This document shows, in pieces, positions 42,307 through 50,110 of a stretch of DNA of 64,000 bases. The position numbers and the translations under genes are program-made. Origin of the DNA: an uncultured Oscillospiraceae bacterium (lineage in GTDB: Bacteria > Bacillota > Clostridia > Oscillospirales > Acutalibacteraceae); NCBI GenBank assembly GCA_959601025.1, contig CAUGOD010000006.1:35394-99393 (forward strand). Reading direction: 5' to 3'. How positions within the stretch are numbered: the stretch's first letter is position 1; each line of letters begins with the position of its first letter. The notes beneath the pieces are model-generated. The model searched no databases. It had not been told where the DNA came from and worked only from the letters and a program-made list of their open reading frames with translations.

Positions 42307-42650
42307 TATGGTATAATAGCAGCGGCGGGAAAATGCCGACAGGCATTTTCGATTGCGCCGCCGGAAAGCGTTGGCAGCGAACCTGGCCGGGCGGCGCATC
42401 TCCCCGTATTCCGGCCTGTCGAAAAGCTGGTGCTCAAACAGCAAAAGGTATACCCGGCGAGGTTGAGGAACTGTCCTGTGGGCAGTTCCCTGCAAATTTT
42501 GCGTCCTACGGGACGCGCCAAGAAGCTTTGCCCCCGACTCCACCCCCCTTTGAAAAAGCGGCCGAAAACTTTCTGCGTCGTATTTTTTGCGAAATAACGT
42601 TCCTGACCGCCTGAAAAAAGAAGCCGCGGCGTCCGCCGCGGCTTCTTTTT
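42307..42650 (+). ncRNA. Candidate orphan noncoding RNA with two-stem element (copy B)
   Basis: Between two convergent genes lies a stand-alone transcription unit. It starts with an extended -10 promoter, TATGGTATAAT (-10 at 42312-42317), and has no clear -35. Hairpin 1 (42329-42337 with 42342-42350, loop GACA) and stem 2 (42355-42362 with 42390-42397, 8 bp) match copies at 21.9 kb and 53.7 kb. A GGAACTG/CAGTTCC hairpin (near 42468-42490) and a GCGTCC/GGACGC hairpin (near 42500-42515) follow. It ends at a perfect terminator. Open frames here are short and lack ribosome sites. The predicted RNA is about 320 nt. Confidence 0.6.
42615..42650. terminator. Bidirectional terminator
   Basis: A perfect 16-bp stem (42615-42630 with 42635-42650) with a 4-nt loop has A5 and T5 flanks. 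It ends the candidate RNA on plus and the M23 peptidase transcript on minus. Confidence 0.93.
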
Positions 42651-42734
42651 GCCCTTCTGACCGAGCCGGCGGAGATTTCCGCGCGGATTCCGAGGGCAGG
42701 AAATATGGAACATACCGAAGGAAATCAAAACGGA

Positions 42735-43469
42735 TTATTTCGCCGTCGTTCCAGAGGTCTTGACGTCCCGTCCAATTGCCTCGACCGGATTTACATGCTC
42801 GTCGTTCACCAGAATTTCCAGATGCAGATGGGGACCCTGGTTCCGCTCACAGGGAACGTCGGCCAGCGTACCGATAACCTCGCCGACCTTTACCGTCTGA
42901 CCCTCTTTCAGCGTTCCGGCGTCCAGCCCACAATAACGGGAATGGATGCCAAAGCCATGGTCAATGGTCACCACTTTCCCCCAGAGCGGGTCTTCCTCTA
43001 TTTTGAGAATAGAACCGTCGGCCAGCGCCTTTACCTTCTGACCGGCCTCGCCCTTGAAGTCGACCCCATTGTGGACACGCCAGTCGTTCATGGTTTCCGA
43101 GTATACCGGCTGCCCATTGCTGTAACCCTTGATTACCTCATTGGTCAGGGGAAGGATAAACAAATCCGCCGGACCGCTGGTGGTAGCGGCGGTATCTATC
43201 GTAGGCGCCGCCGTGGTAGTCGTGATCGGAGCCGTCGTGGTAGTGAGCCGGTTGTCCGGCACATTGCTCACCACCTGCCCCACCGGCCGGGAGGGCGCCG
43301 TAGTCGGCGTCCCCGACGATTCGTTTCCTTTGGTGGACAGTCCGGGCGTATTCATAAAGGTGACGACCGCCACGCCCCCTACCGCGACCAGGCAAACCGC
43401 CAGTGCAATGTAGAAGCCTTTCCAGCCGGCTTTCCGGCCGTTTTTCTTATCGAAATTGATGTGTCCCAT
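42735..43469 (-). CDS. Membrane-anchored M23 peptidase-domain protein, SpoIIQ-like
   Basis: The protein has 244 residues. The ATG at 43469 follows GGAGG by 8 bases. A short basic N terminus and one membrane helix (about 17-39) precede a Thr-rich linker with runs such as TTTTAPITTTTAAP. The LytM/M23 domain (about 110-235) has HNGVDF with zinc ligands His and Asp, and GPHLHLEI with the catalytic and ligand His, so it should be an active endopeptidase. Size and topology resemble clostridial SpoIIQ, which acts in engulfment, but a general cell-wall hydrolase is also possible. Confidence 0.85.
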   Translation of the reverse strand: MGHINFDKKNGRKAGWKGFYIALAVCLVAVGGVAVVTFMNTPGLSTKGNESSGTPTTAPSRPVGQVVSNVPDNRLTTTTAPITTTTAAPTIDTAATTSGPADLFILPLTNEVIKGYSNGQPVYSETMNDWRVHNGVDFKGEAGQKVKALADGSILKIEEDPLWGKVVTIDHGFGIHSRYCGLDAGTLKEGQTVKVGEVIGTLADVPCERNQGPHLHLEILVNDEHVNPVEAIGRDVKTSGTTAK

Positions 43470-43688
43470 GGTGTTCCTCCATTTCCGGAGACGGCCGCGG
43501 ACGAATCCGACGGGACCGTGCATACCCGATCAATTGATGGTAGTATTTTTGACCGAATTGCCGCCGATATGCCCGCTGTTAAAAATTTTTCTTCGGCAGG
43601 CGGAAGTATGGAAAAGCGGAAGGAAACCATCTATAATAAAGGAAAGCCCGAATACAGTGTGCTGGCCCCAAAAATGTAAGCAATCGAA

Positions 43689-43717
43689 TTGTAATTTTGA
43701 ATTGTTTGCGATATACT
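43689..43717 (+). promoter_or_regulatory. Promoter of the restriction-modification island
   Basis: TTGTAA (43689-43694), 17 bp, TATACT (43712-43717). Base composition becomes AT-rich from about 43680, so the promoter lies within the acquired segment. Confidence 0.7.
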
Positions 43718-43738
43718 AAAATTATCTTTTTATAGGAA

Positions 43739-43939
43739 GTGGCCCGATATAATCCACCTTGGAAGCTTTTGACGAAAATGGATTGAAAATGATGAGGTTA
43801 GAGAAAAATACAATTTCTTTGAGCGGTGAAAATTGGCCGGATGTAACGGCAAAACTTGAAAACTCAGTACATATAATCAAAAATGGAGGATATTGCGGAT
43901 GCGCTGGACTATGACATGCTTTTAAAATTGTCATGCTGA
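43739..43939 (+). pseudogene. Decayed small XRE-like HTH gene upstream of the restriction gene
   Basis: Three short frames follow one another. GTG at 43739 (after AGGAA) reads ARYNPPWKLLTKMD then stops. A frame with ATG at 43789 reads through DVTAKLENSVHIIK and stops at 43914. The ATG frame at 43883 reads MEDIADALDYDMLLKL and stops at 43939. Joined, TAKLENSVH plus KMEDIADALDYDM looks like the end of a small XRE-type regulator broken by frameshifts. Restriction systems often carry a small HTH controller protein at this position. The identification is by eye and tentative. The rest of the 485-bp gap before it shows no gene. Confidence 0.35.
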
Positions 43940-43954
43940 TAGGAGGATTTACAT

Positions 43955-44749
43955 ATGAAAATAAACAACCAATATAATCACCTAAATGCGAGGGAGTTTT
44001 TGATCGTTAATAAACCATGCGAATACGATGAAATAAAGCACAGTATTGCTGACGTTGACGCCAATCGTTTTTTGAAAATAAGTTGTGATATTGCAAAATT
44101 GGGGCAGGTGTTTTATAGTCAAAGCGATATCAATACAGCTATAAAAAGCTTATTACTGGGTTATGGTTGGGATGAACGAAGAGTCTATTATTATGTTACA
44201 GGCGATGAGAAGACGACGAGAGATATTATTTCGATTCATGATAAGGAACAGCAAAAGCGAATTATTGAAGACAGGGGTTTTACAAGTTATTCTACATTTA
44301 ATCAAGTCGATTTTCAAAAAGAGCGCATTGCCGTTGAAGTTCAGTTTGGAAAGTATTTCAGTGTCGCTTATGATTTGCATGTAAAGCACACCTTCTTCTA
44401 TTCCAGAAACGATATTGATGTAGGAATTGAAATTATTCCTACAAAAGCAATGGAAGAACATATGGATACGGGAGTTCCCTGGTTTGAAAACGAGGTTACC
44501 AATGTTATTCGTGAGGGACGCACCAATCCACCGGTGCCTATTTTGCTTTTGGGGATTGAACCGGATACCATTTGCAGCTGTGAAGCAACCGATTATACCG
44601 ATGTCGACTTAATTCGCATCATTAACAACTCCGATATTGCTAAGATTAAGGCGAAAATAGCCGTAGTGAGGAGTAAAGGACATATCAAACCAGCTGTTCA
44701 AGCCAGAATTGACAAGATCGAGCATTGTTTTACGATCATGGGGATATAA
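43955..44749 (+). CDS. Type II restriction endonuclease, BglII/BstYI family
   Basis: The protein has 264 residues, with AGGAGG before ATG. VDFQKERIAVEVQFGKY supplies Asp119, Glu128 and Gln130, the same spacing (+9, +11) as the BglII catalytic residues Asp84, Glu93 and Gln95, including the unusual E-x-Q in place of E-x-K. AYDLHVKHTFFYSRNDIDVG and GVPWFENEVTNVIREGR continue the match. BglII cuts AGATCT and BstYI RGATCY; a GATC-centred site is therefore likely but not proven. The gene is AT-rich compared with its surroundings and overlaps closely with the methyltransferase gene, as expected for an acquired R-M pair. Confidence 0.9.
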   Translation: MKINNQYNHLNAREFLIVNKPCEYDEIKHSIADVDANRFLKISCDIAKLGQVFYSQSDINTAIKSLLLGYGWDERRVYYYVTGDEKTTRDIISIHDKEQQKRIIEDRGFTSYSTFNQVDFQKERIAVEVQFGKYFSVAYDLHVKHTFFYSRNDIDVGIEIIPTKAMEEHMDTGVPWFENEVTNVIREGRTNPPVPILLLGIEPDTICSCEATDYTDVDLIRIINNSDIAKIKAKIAVVRSKGHIKPAVQARIDKIEHCFTIMGI

Positions 44750-44751
44750 TA

Positions 44752-45783
44752 ATGAAATTAAACGAATATTTGTACATAAAGCAAGATGCTTTAGAATTTC
44801 TTAAAGGATTGCCTGATGAGAGCATTAAACTTGTTATTACATCACCGCCCTATAATATTGGTAAAGAGTATGAAACGATAACGTCGCTGTCTCAATATTT
44901 GGAAAATTTAAAGCCTATCATAGAGGAATTGTATAGAGTTCTGGCGAAGGACGGGAGCATTTGTTGGGAAACGGGAAACTACATTAATCCCATAACAAGC
45001 GAGGTGTTTCCGCTTGATATCTATTTTTATCCACTGTTCAAGGAGCTTGGCTTGCAGCTGAAAAATCGAATTGTATGGCACTTTGGCCATGGATTGCAAT
45101 GCGAAAAAAGATTTTCTGGTAGATATGAAACAATTCTTTGGTTTACGAAATCAGACGAGTACATTTTCAACTTGGATGATGTAAGAATACCAGCTAAATA
45201 TCCCGGGAAAAGAGCATACAAGGGAGTCAATAAAGGAAAACTCTCCGGCAATCCCAAAGGGAAGAATCCGGAAGACTTATGGCAGGCGACACTTGAGCGG
45301 CTATATGATGATTGGGATTGCTGCGTATGGGATATACCGAATGTAAAGTCACAGCATCCAGAAAAAACAATCCATCCCTGCCAGTTCCCTATTGAATTGG
45401 TTGAAAGATGCGTTTTGGCGCTTACTAATGAAGGGGATATTGTTTATGATCCGTTTGCCGGAGTTGGAAGTTCATTAATTGCAGCGCTAAAAAATAATCG
45501 AAGAGCTTATGGAACGGAATTAATACAAGATTATATAGATATAGGGATGGAGAGAATTGAAAAGCTGGCAACGGACGCTTTAAAAACTCGCCCGATTTAC
45601 CAAAGAATCTATCAGCCATCGGGGAAGGATAAGGTTTCCTCTTATCCTACTGAGTGGCTAGAGACCAGACTTACGGAGCTCGAAGCCATGCTGAAAGGAA
45701 TAAAGAAAGAAAAGCAGCAGATTAAGAGGACTCTCGCCTCACGTGAAAAAGCAAAAAATACGGAGCAAAATGAAAAGGCCTAA
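44752..45783 (+). CDS. DNA cytosine-N4 (or adenine-N6) methyltransferase of the R-M pair
   Basis: The protein has 343 residues. The ATG lies 2 bases after the endonuclease stop, with GGGGA in the end of that gene. TSPPYNIG at 30-37 is catalytic motif IV, of the SPPY form typical for N4-cytosine enzymes such as M.BglII; YDPFAGVGSSLIAAL (232-246) is the SAM-binding motif I. Motif IV before motif I places it in the beta class. The last 40 residues are a Lys/Glu-rich coiled coil. It protects the host from the adjoining endonuclease. Confidence 0.92.
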   Translation: MKLNEYLYIKQDALEFLKGLPDESIKLVITSPPYNIGKEYETITSLSQYLENLKPIIEELYRVLAKDGSICWETGNYINPITSEVFPLDIYFYPLFKELGLQLKNRIVWHFGHGLQCEKRFSGRYETILWFTKSDEYIFNLDDVRIPAKYPGKRAYKGVNKGKLSGNPKGKNPEDLWQATLERLYDDWDCCVWDIPNVKSQHPEKTIHPCQFPIELVERCVLALTNEGDIVYDPFAGVGSSLIAALKNNRRAYGTELIQDYIDIGMERIEKLATDALKTRPIYQRIYQPSGKDKVSSYPTEWLETRLTELEAMLKGIKKEKQQIKRTLASREKAKNTEQNEKA

Positions 45784-45842
45784 TACAATTTGAGAATATT
45801 GATAAAATAAAAATATTGTCTGTTCAAAAAAGGAGCCGCGTT

Positions 45843-46247
45843 ATGTTCACAGGCCGACTGCAAACCAGGCGGGAGGAATTCCGCAATATCACGCCGCAGG
45901 TACAGGAGGCGGTCCGGGCAAGCGGGGTACGCGAAGGGCTCTGCGTTGTTTACTGTCCCCATACCACGGCGGGAATGACTATCAATGAAAACGCCGATCC
46001 CGACGTGGCGTCGGATATGCGGCTGGCGCTGGACGACCTGTTCCCTGACCGGCCGGAATACCGACACGCGGAAGGGAATACCACTGCTCACCTGAAAGCG
46101 AGCTTTGTCGGCAGCAGCGTTACCGTGCCCATCACGGAGGGACGGCTGGCCCTCGGTGTTTGGCAGGGAATTTATTTTTGCGAGTTCGACGGGCCGCGCA
46201 GCCGGACATATACCATTACCGTCCAGTCGCTGGACAATAAAAATTAA
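45843..46247 (+). CDS. yjbQ: YjbQ family secondary thiamine-phosphate synthase-like protein
   Basis: The protein has 134 residues, with AAGGAG 8 bases before the ATG. VVYCPHTTAGMTINENADPD and EGNTTAHLKASFVGSS are the UPF0047/YjbQ signatures, with the conserved His-Thr-Thr site, and GVWQGIYFCEFDGPR is the C-terminal motif. E. coli YjbQ has weak thiamine-phosphate synthase activity; its physiological role is uncertain. GC content returns to the genome level here, so the R-M island ends just before this gene. Confidence 0.93.
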   Translation: MFTGRLQTRREEFRNITPQVQEAVRASGVREGLCVVYCPHTTAGMTINENADPDVASDMRLALDDLFPDRPEYRHAEGNTTAHLKASFVGSSVTVPITEGRLALGVWQGIYFCEFDGPRSRTYTITVQSLDNKN

Positions 46248-46306
46248 TTAAGGGGCGCTGCATGGCGGCGCCCCTTAAAAAGTTTGTGGACCATAGTTTA
46301 TGGTCC
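46248..46306. terminator. Tandem terminator-like hairpins after yjbQ
   Basis: An 11-bp stem (46248-46258 with 46268-46278) is followed by AAAAAGTTT. A second 8-bp hairpin, GGACCATA/TATGGTCC (46288-46295 with 46299-46306), comes directly after. Confidence 0.75.
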
Positions 46307-46395
46307 GCATTTCGCGTTTTACCGGCATGAAATCGCACTCGGCCGGTTTCAACGGTTAATCCCGCACAGTTGGTCCCTTCGTCCAAAACCGGACG

Positions 46396-46782
46396 TTATT
46401 TTTCCGGGGTCTCCCACGACAGAACGCCGGTTTTCACCGCGCTTTCGTACCGGGAAATCTTATAATCCAGCCGTTCCAGCATGGCGTCGATCGACCGGCG
46501 CTGCACTAAAAGGCGTTCGCGCTGTTCGGACAGAAGCTGCAGCCGTCCGGCGAAGGTCCCGTCCCCCTGCAGGGTTAAATGAACATAATCAATCATTACT
46601 TCGACCGGCAGCCCGGCGCTGCGCATGCATTTTGCCAGTTCCACCCAATTGCAGTCCGCTTCGGTATAATCCCGCAGTCCGCTCGGCGTGCGGTGGACAG
46701 GCGGAATCATCCCCACCCGCTCATAATAGCGCAGGGTATCCGGCGTGATATCGTATTTTTTGCTGACTTCGGCAGTCGTCAT
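46396..46782 (-). CDS. MerR family transcriptional regulator
   Basis: The protein has 128 residues. The N-terminal winged helix-turn-helix (MTTAEVSKKYDITPDTLRYY, YERVGMIPP, GLRDYTEAD) is the standard MerR start, followed by the dimerisation coiled coil (LLSEQRERLLVQRRSIDAML). It has no metal-binding Cys pattern at the C terminus; it resembles the aldehyde/thiol-stress group (AdhR/NmlR-like). It lies 56 bp downstream of a decayed flavin-reductase gene, and a promoter with a 19-bp spacer, the hallmark of MerR activation, precedes both. Confidence 0.92.
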   Translation of the reverse strand: MTTAEVSKKYDITPDTLRYYERVGMIPPVHRTPSGLRDYTEADCNWVELAKCMRSAGLPVEVMIDYVHLTLQGDGTFAGRLQLLSEQRERLLVQRRSIDAMLERLDYKISRYESAVKTGVLSWETPEK

Positions 46783-46838
46783 GTCCTGTCACCTTTTCTG
46801 TTAAAATACCTGCCCGCATAAGGAGACAATAAAAAGGA

Positions 46839-47340
46839 TCAGGGGAAAGAATAGATATGATCGGGCATACCGGACGGATGGGTGGCGTTCCATTGGGTGG
46901 AGACACGGGTTTCATAGGAGCGCTCACGAAAGGGGAGCTTCTCCGAGAGCGGCGCCTTGCCATTGTGTCGCCGCATGAGCTGCCGCGCCATGCTGTCGGC
47001 AGTCCGGCGCAGCCGTTCTCGGTTTTTCCTTTCCCAGCAGATTTTTTCCGGCGTGGAGCCGATCAAGACGTTCTCCTCCATCGCCGCAGCCAGTCCGCCG
47101 CGTATGAGGAGGGCGTTCAGAGGGCGAAGCGCCGCCGCGTCTCCGTCCCGCCCCACGATCAGGGAGGCGGCTGGCTTGTAACGGAACGGATTATGCCGTC
47201 GGCCCGCGGTAAAGGCGCGGTGATGAGGGCGCCGTTCACTTCGGAGTGGACGGCAGGCGAGACAAACAGAAAGCCGTCCGCTTCTTATTCGTCGTCGAAA
47301 ATCATGGAGGCCGACTGCTTATAGAGAAAAGCAAAGACCG
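46839..47340 (-). pseudogene. Decayed NAD(P)H-dependent FMN reductase / flavodoxin-like gene
   Basis: The minus strand reads MIFDDE, a TAA stop, then EADGFLFVSPAVHSEVNGAL in the same frame, which is the flavodoxin-fold FMN-reductase motif. A frameshift then moves to PFRYKPAASLIVGRDGDAAA, and on to LADSMARQL-like ADSMARQLMRRHNGKAP and the C terminus at 46839. The stop and the frameshift mean no intact protein is made. The 5' part before about 47340 could not be traced. Such reductases are common targets of the adjacent MerR type. Confidence 0.7.
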
Positions 47341-47440
47341 GCAGGAAAGGCTGAAGACTTCGGACGCCAGAAAATCGGCGGATTCAGGAACGCGATATAA
47401 GCTCGAAGAAATAAGACTGTCATTATTTTGTCTTTATCCT

Positions 47441-47471
47441 ATCATAAACTATGAAGTTAACTCTAAGTCAA
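47441..47471 (-). promoter_or_regulatory. MerR-type promoter with 19-bp spacer
   Basis: On the minus strand TTGACT (47466-47471) and TATGAT (47441-47446) are separated by 19 bp, and the spacer holds a GAGTTAACTT-centred dyad. This is the layout of promoters that MerR proteins activate by DNA distortion. Confidence 0.75.
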
Positions 47472-48210
47472 GACTTTTTGCGATATTTCACCATATCTTC
47501 ACGATGCTTTTTTGCCGCCCAGTGACCGGCTAGGCGAAAAAAGACGAATGGAAAAATCAAGATTTTCGATATCACCGGAAGTCCTGATGCATATTGCCGG
47601 AGGTTCCTCCGTCTCCGGCAGAGGCGCAATTTTTTCGATCGGCGGGGTAGGGATAGACAGCGCTAATGCAAACGCCGGTCGTCAGCAGACGACCGGCGTT
47701 TGCGATGTGGGGAAAGAAGAAAGCGGTCATATTTTCCGGATACCGGAAAGGACGAAGAGGACGTTGCTTGGGGCGCTATAACGCGGACGAACCCGGGCTT
47801 TTTTACTTTTGGAACTGGTAGATTCAGCGGGAGAGTTTTCAGAACGATGCATAGCGGCCGCCTCGTCTTTCGTAAGTATGGAATGGATTTTTATAAGCCG
47901 TTCTTTATATAGTAGCGAAATTGAAATAAAGGTTTGTTAAAAATAAAAAATTAGGTTTTGGATATCGGTATACCATGGATAGGGAGAGGAGTGGAGTGAA
48001 AAGGAAGAAGGTGAGTGAGAAGAGTGAGGGGAGGGAAGGGAGATTCCATTCCTATATAAAAGAATATAAATGAAACGAGCGGTTGCTTCAAGCAAGCAGT
48101 AGTTGGAATCAAACGAAAATCGGTCAACATCGGTTGCGTTTGGAGCAGAACCGGCGAGCGGCCCGGATAATAGAAAGACCGAAAAATTTTCCGACATCGT
48201 AATATTCCCC
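47472..48210. other. Gene-poor stretch between the MerR locus and cysK
   Basis: No gene could be supported. Contents are an isolated 14-bp hairpin at 47670-47701, a C-free, purine-rich tract at 47977-48045, and AT-rich sequence near 47920-47960. Short frames have no ribosome sites or family features. It probably represents decayed DNA next to the R-M/MerR region. Confidence 0.6.
47670..47701. terminator. Isolated terminator-like hairpin
   Basis: A perfect 14-bp stem (47670-47683 with 47688-47701) has a 4-nt loop and begins with AAA and ends with TTT. No gene next to it is evident. Confidence 0.6.
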
Positions 48211-48239
48211 TTGACAAGGATAAAAAAGGGGTGTATGAT
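48211..48239 (+). promoter_or_regulatory. Sigma-A promoter of cysK
   Basis: Consensus TTGACA (48211-48216), 17 bp, TATGAT (48234-48239), about 66 bp before the chosen start codon. Confidence 0.85.
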
Positions 48240-48304
48240 ATAATCATATCAAACAAGTAGGAATACTATGAAATATTTTTATTTTGAAAAAGGAGACGAT
48301 GGAT

Positions 48305-49234
48305 ATGGCACGTATTGCAAAAGGTCTGACCGAACTCATTGGAAACACCCCGTTATTGGAGCTGACCAATTACGAACGCCATCATGACCTGAAAGCGACG
48401 GTGCTTGCCAAGGTGGAAGCCTTCAATCCGGCCGGTAGCGTCAAGGATCGTATCGCCAGGGCGATGGTGGAAGATGCGGAGGCCAAGGGACGGCTGAAGC
48501 CGGGATCGGTTATTATTGAACCGACCAGTGGTAACACCGGCATCGGGCTGGCTTCGGTGGCGGCGGCGAAGGGCTACCGTATCATCCTCACCATGCCCGA
48601 AACCATGAGCATCGAACGCCGCAACCTGCTGAAAGCTTATGGGGCGGAGCTGGTGCTCACCGACGGGACGAAGGGGATGAAGGGTGCGATCGCCAAGGCG
48701 GAAGAACTGGCGGCGGAGATTCCGGACGCCTTTATTCCCGGTCAGTTTGTGAACCCGGCCAATCCAGCCGTCCACCGGGCGACTACCGGGCCGGAAATCT
48801 GGCGGGATACCGACGGCAAGGTGGATATTTTTGTGGCCGGCATCGGTACCGGCGGCACCCTCACCGGCGTGGGGGAATACCTCAAGCAGCAGAATCCAGC
48901 CGTCCGGGTGGTGGCGGTGGAGCCGAAGGATTCCCCTGTTCTGTCCGAAGGGAAGAGCGGGCCGCACAAGATTCAGGGCATCGGCGCCGGCTTTGTCCCG
49001 GAGGTGCTGAACACCGGCATTTATGATGAAATCATCACGGTGCGCAGCGAGGACGCGTTTGCCGTCGGCCGGGAGTTGGCGCGCGGGGAGGGCCTGCTGG
49101 CCGGTATTTCCTCCGGCGCGGCGTTGTGGGCGGCTACTCAGCTGGCCAAGCGCCCGGAGAATGAGGGGAAAACCATCGTGGTATTGCTCCCCGACACGGG
49201 CGATCGGTACCTCTCTACCCCGTTGTTTGAATAA
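48305..49234 (+). CDS. cysK: Cysteine synthase A (O-acetylserine sulfhydrylase)
   Basis: The protein has 309 residues. I chose the ATG at 48305 (MARIAKGLTELIGNTPLLEL) because AAAGGAG lies 9 bases before it; the ATG 6 bases earlier is too close. NPAGSVKDRIA carries the PLP-binding Lys, SGNTGIGLA binds the substrate carboxylate, GTGGTLTGVGEYL is the phosphate-binding loop and GISSGAA is near the C terminus. It makes cysteine from O-acetylserine and sulfide. It is monocistronic, with its own promoter and terminator; no cysE is adjacent. Confidence 0.96.
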   Translation: MARIAKGLTELIGNTPLLELTNYERHHDLKATVLAKVEAFNPAGSVKDRIARAMVEDAEAKGRLKPGSVIIEPTSGNTGIGLASVAAAKGYRIILTMPETMSIERRNLLKAYGAELVLTDGTKGMKGAIAKAEELAAEIPDAFIPGQFVNPANPAVHRATTGPEIWRDTDGKVDIFVAGIGTGGTLTGVGEYLKQQNPAVRVVAVEPKDSPVLSEGKSGPHKIQGIGAGFVPEVLNTGIYDEIITVRSEDAFAVGRELARGEGLLAGISSGAALWAATQLAKRPENEGKTIVVLLPDTGDRYLSTPLFE

Positions 49235-49268
49235 TTCCTCCCTTTGGCCGCCAATACTGTCAATAATG

Positions 49269-49315
49269 AAAAAGAAGGGTTTTGCTCCAGATACCGGAGC
49301 AAAGCCCTTCTTTTT
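49269..49315. terminator. Bidirectional terminator between cysK and the ABC transporter
   Basis: A 20-bp stem (49269-49288 with 49296-49315) with one G-T pair and a 7-nt loop is flanked by A5 and T5. Confidence 0.93.
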
Positions 49316-49344
49316 CGTTAAAAGGCGCCAAAAGGCCGGTTCGG

Positions 49345-50097
49345 TTAGTCCAGCCCCAAGGTGGAGCCGCCGGGAGGCGGGGGAGGCAACGTTTCGGTCC
49401 GCGGTGCGGGCGGCGTAGGTCGCTTCTTCGCCTTTTTGGCGGGCGCGGCCTTTTTCAGCTCGTAAACGGCATCGGCCTGAGCGGCGACGGTGGCGGAGTG
49501 GGTGACTAGAATAACGCATTTTCCTTCGTCTGCCAGCATCCGGAAAATCTCCATGATCTCATCCCGAGTTTCAGCGTCGAGGTTGCCGGTGGGTTCGTCC
49601 GCCAGCAGAATCTTCGGGTCGTAGGAGAGGGCGCGGGCGATGGCCACCCGCTGCTGCTGCCCGCCGGAAAGCTTGAGAATCCGCCGGTCGGCTTCCCGCT
49701 GTTCCAGCCCGACCTTTTCGAGCAGCTCCGCCGCCCGTTCTTTTTTTGCTTTGGCGGTCATCCCTTTCAGTCCGGCGATATCCATAGAAAGTGTCACGTT
49801 TTCCTTTGCCGTCAGGTTAGGCAGGAGATTGAAATTCTGGAATACCACGCCGACATACCGGCTGCGGTAGTGGTATTTGTTGATCTCCCGAATGTTCTTT
49901 CCTTCTACCAGGATATTCCCTTTGGTGGGGCGGGTCAGGCCGGACAGGAGGGAAAGCAGGGTGGTTTTTCCCGCACCGGACCGGCCGACCACGGCATAAA
50001 TCCGGCCCTCTTCAAAGGAATAATTCAGGTTCTCGAACACAGGGGAGCGCTCCCCTTCATAGGTATAGGAAAGCTGGGAAAGGGTCAGTATCGGCAT
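49345..50097 (-). CDS. ABC transporter ATP-binding protein, LolD/MacB type
   Basis: The protein has 250 residues. The ATG at 50097 follows AAGGAGG. GRSGAGKTT is Walker A, LSGGQQQRVAIARAL the signature, ILLADEPTGNLD Walker B, and VTHSATVAA the switch His. The LSGGQQQRV plus DEPTGNLD pattern is typical for partners of FtsX-like permeases. An unusual C-terminal tail of about 40 residues is rich in Ala, Lys and Pro. The gene overlaps the ribosome-site region at the end of the permease gene. Confidence 0.94.
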   Translation of the reverse strand: MPILTLSQLSYTYEGERSPVFENLNYSFEEGRIYAVVGRSGAGKTTLLSLLSGLTRPTKGNILVEGKNIREINKYHYRSRYVGVVFQNFNLLPNLTAKENVTLSMDIAGLKGMTAKAKKERAAELLEKVGLEQREADRRILKLSGGQQQRVAIARALSYDPKILLADEPTGNLDAETRDEIMEIFRMLADEGKCVILVTHSATVAAQADAVYELKKAAPAKKAKKRPTPPAPRTETLPPPPPGGSTLGLD

Positions 50098-50110
50098 TGC
50101 GAGCGCCTCC

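Noticed and set aside
42333..42614. 93-codon frame inside the candidate RNA
   Set aside because: It lacks a ribosome site, begins inside hairpin 1, and has no protein features.
46839..47156. Intact 105-residue protein on the minus strand
   Set aside because: Adjacent frames show it is only the C-terminal part of a flavodoxin-fold reductase with a stop codon and frameshift upstream.
47512..47781. Possible 89-residue protein on the plus strand
   Set aside because: It has no ribosome site and runs across the 14-bp hairpin at 47670-47701; composition is not protein-like.
48240..48290. CymR-like cysteine-regulation box before cysK
   Set aside because: AT-rich words such as ATAATCATATC are present but do not match the operator well enough by eye.
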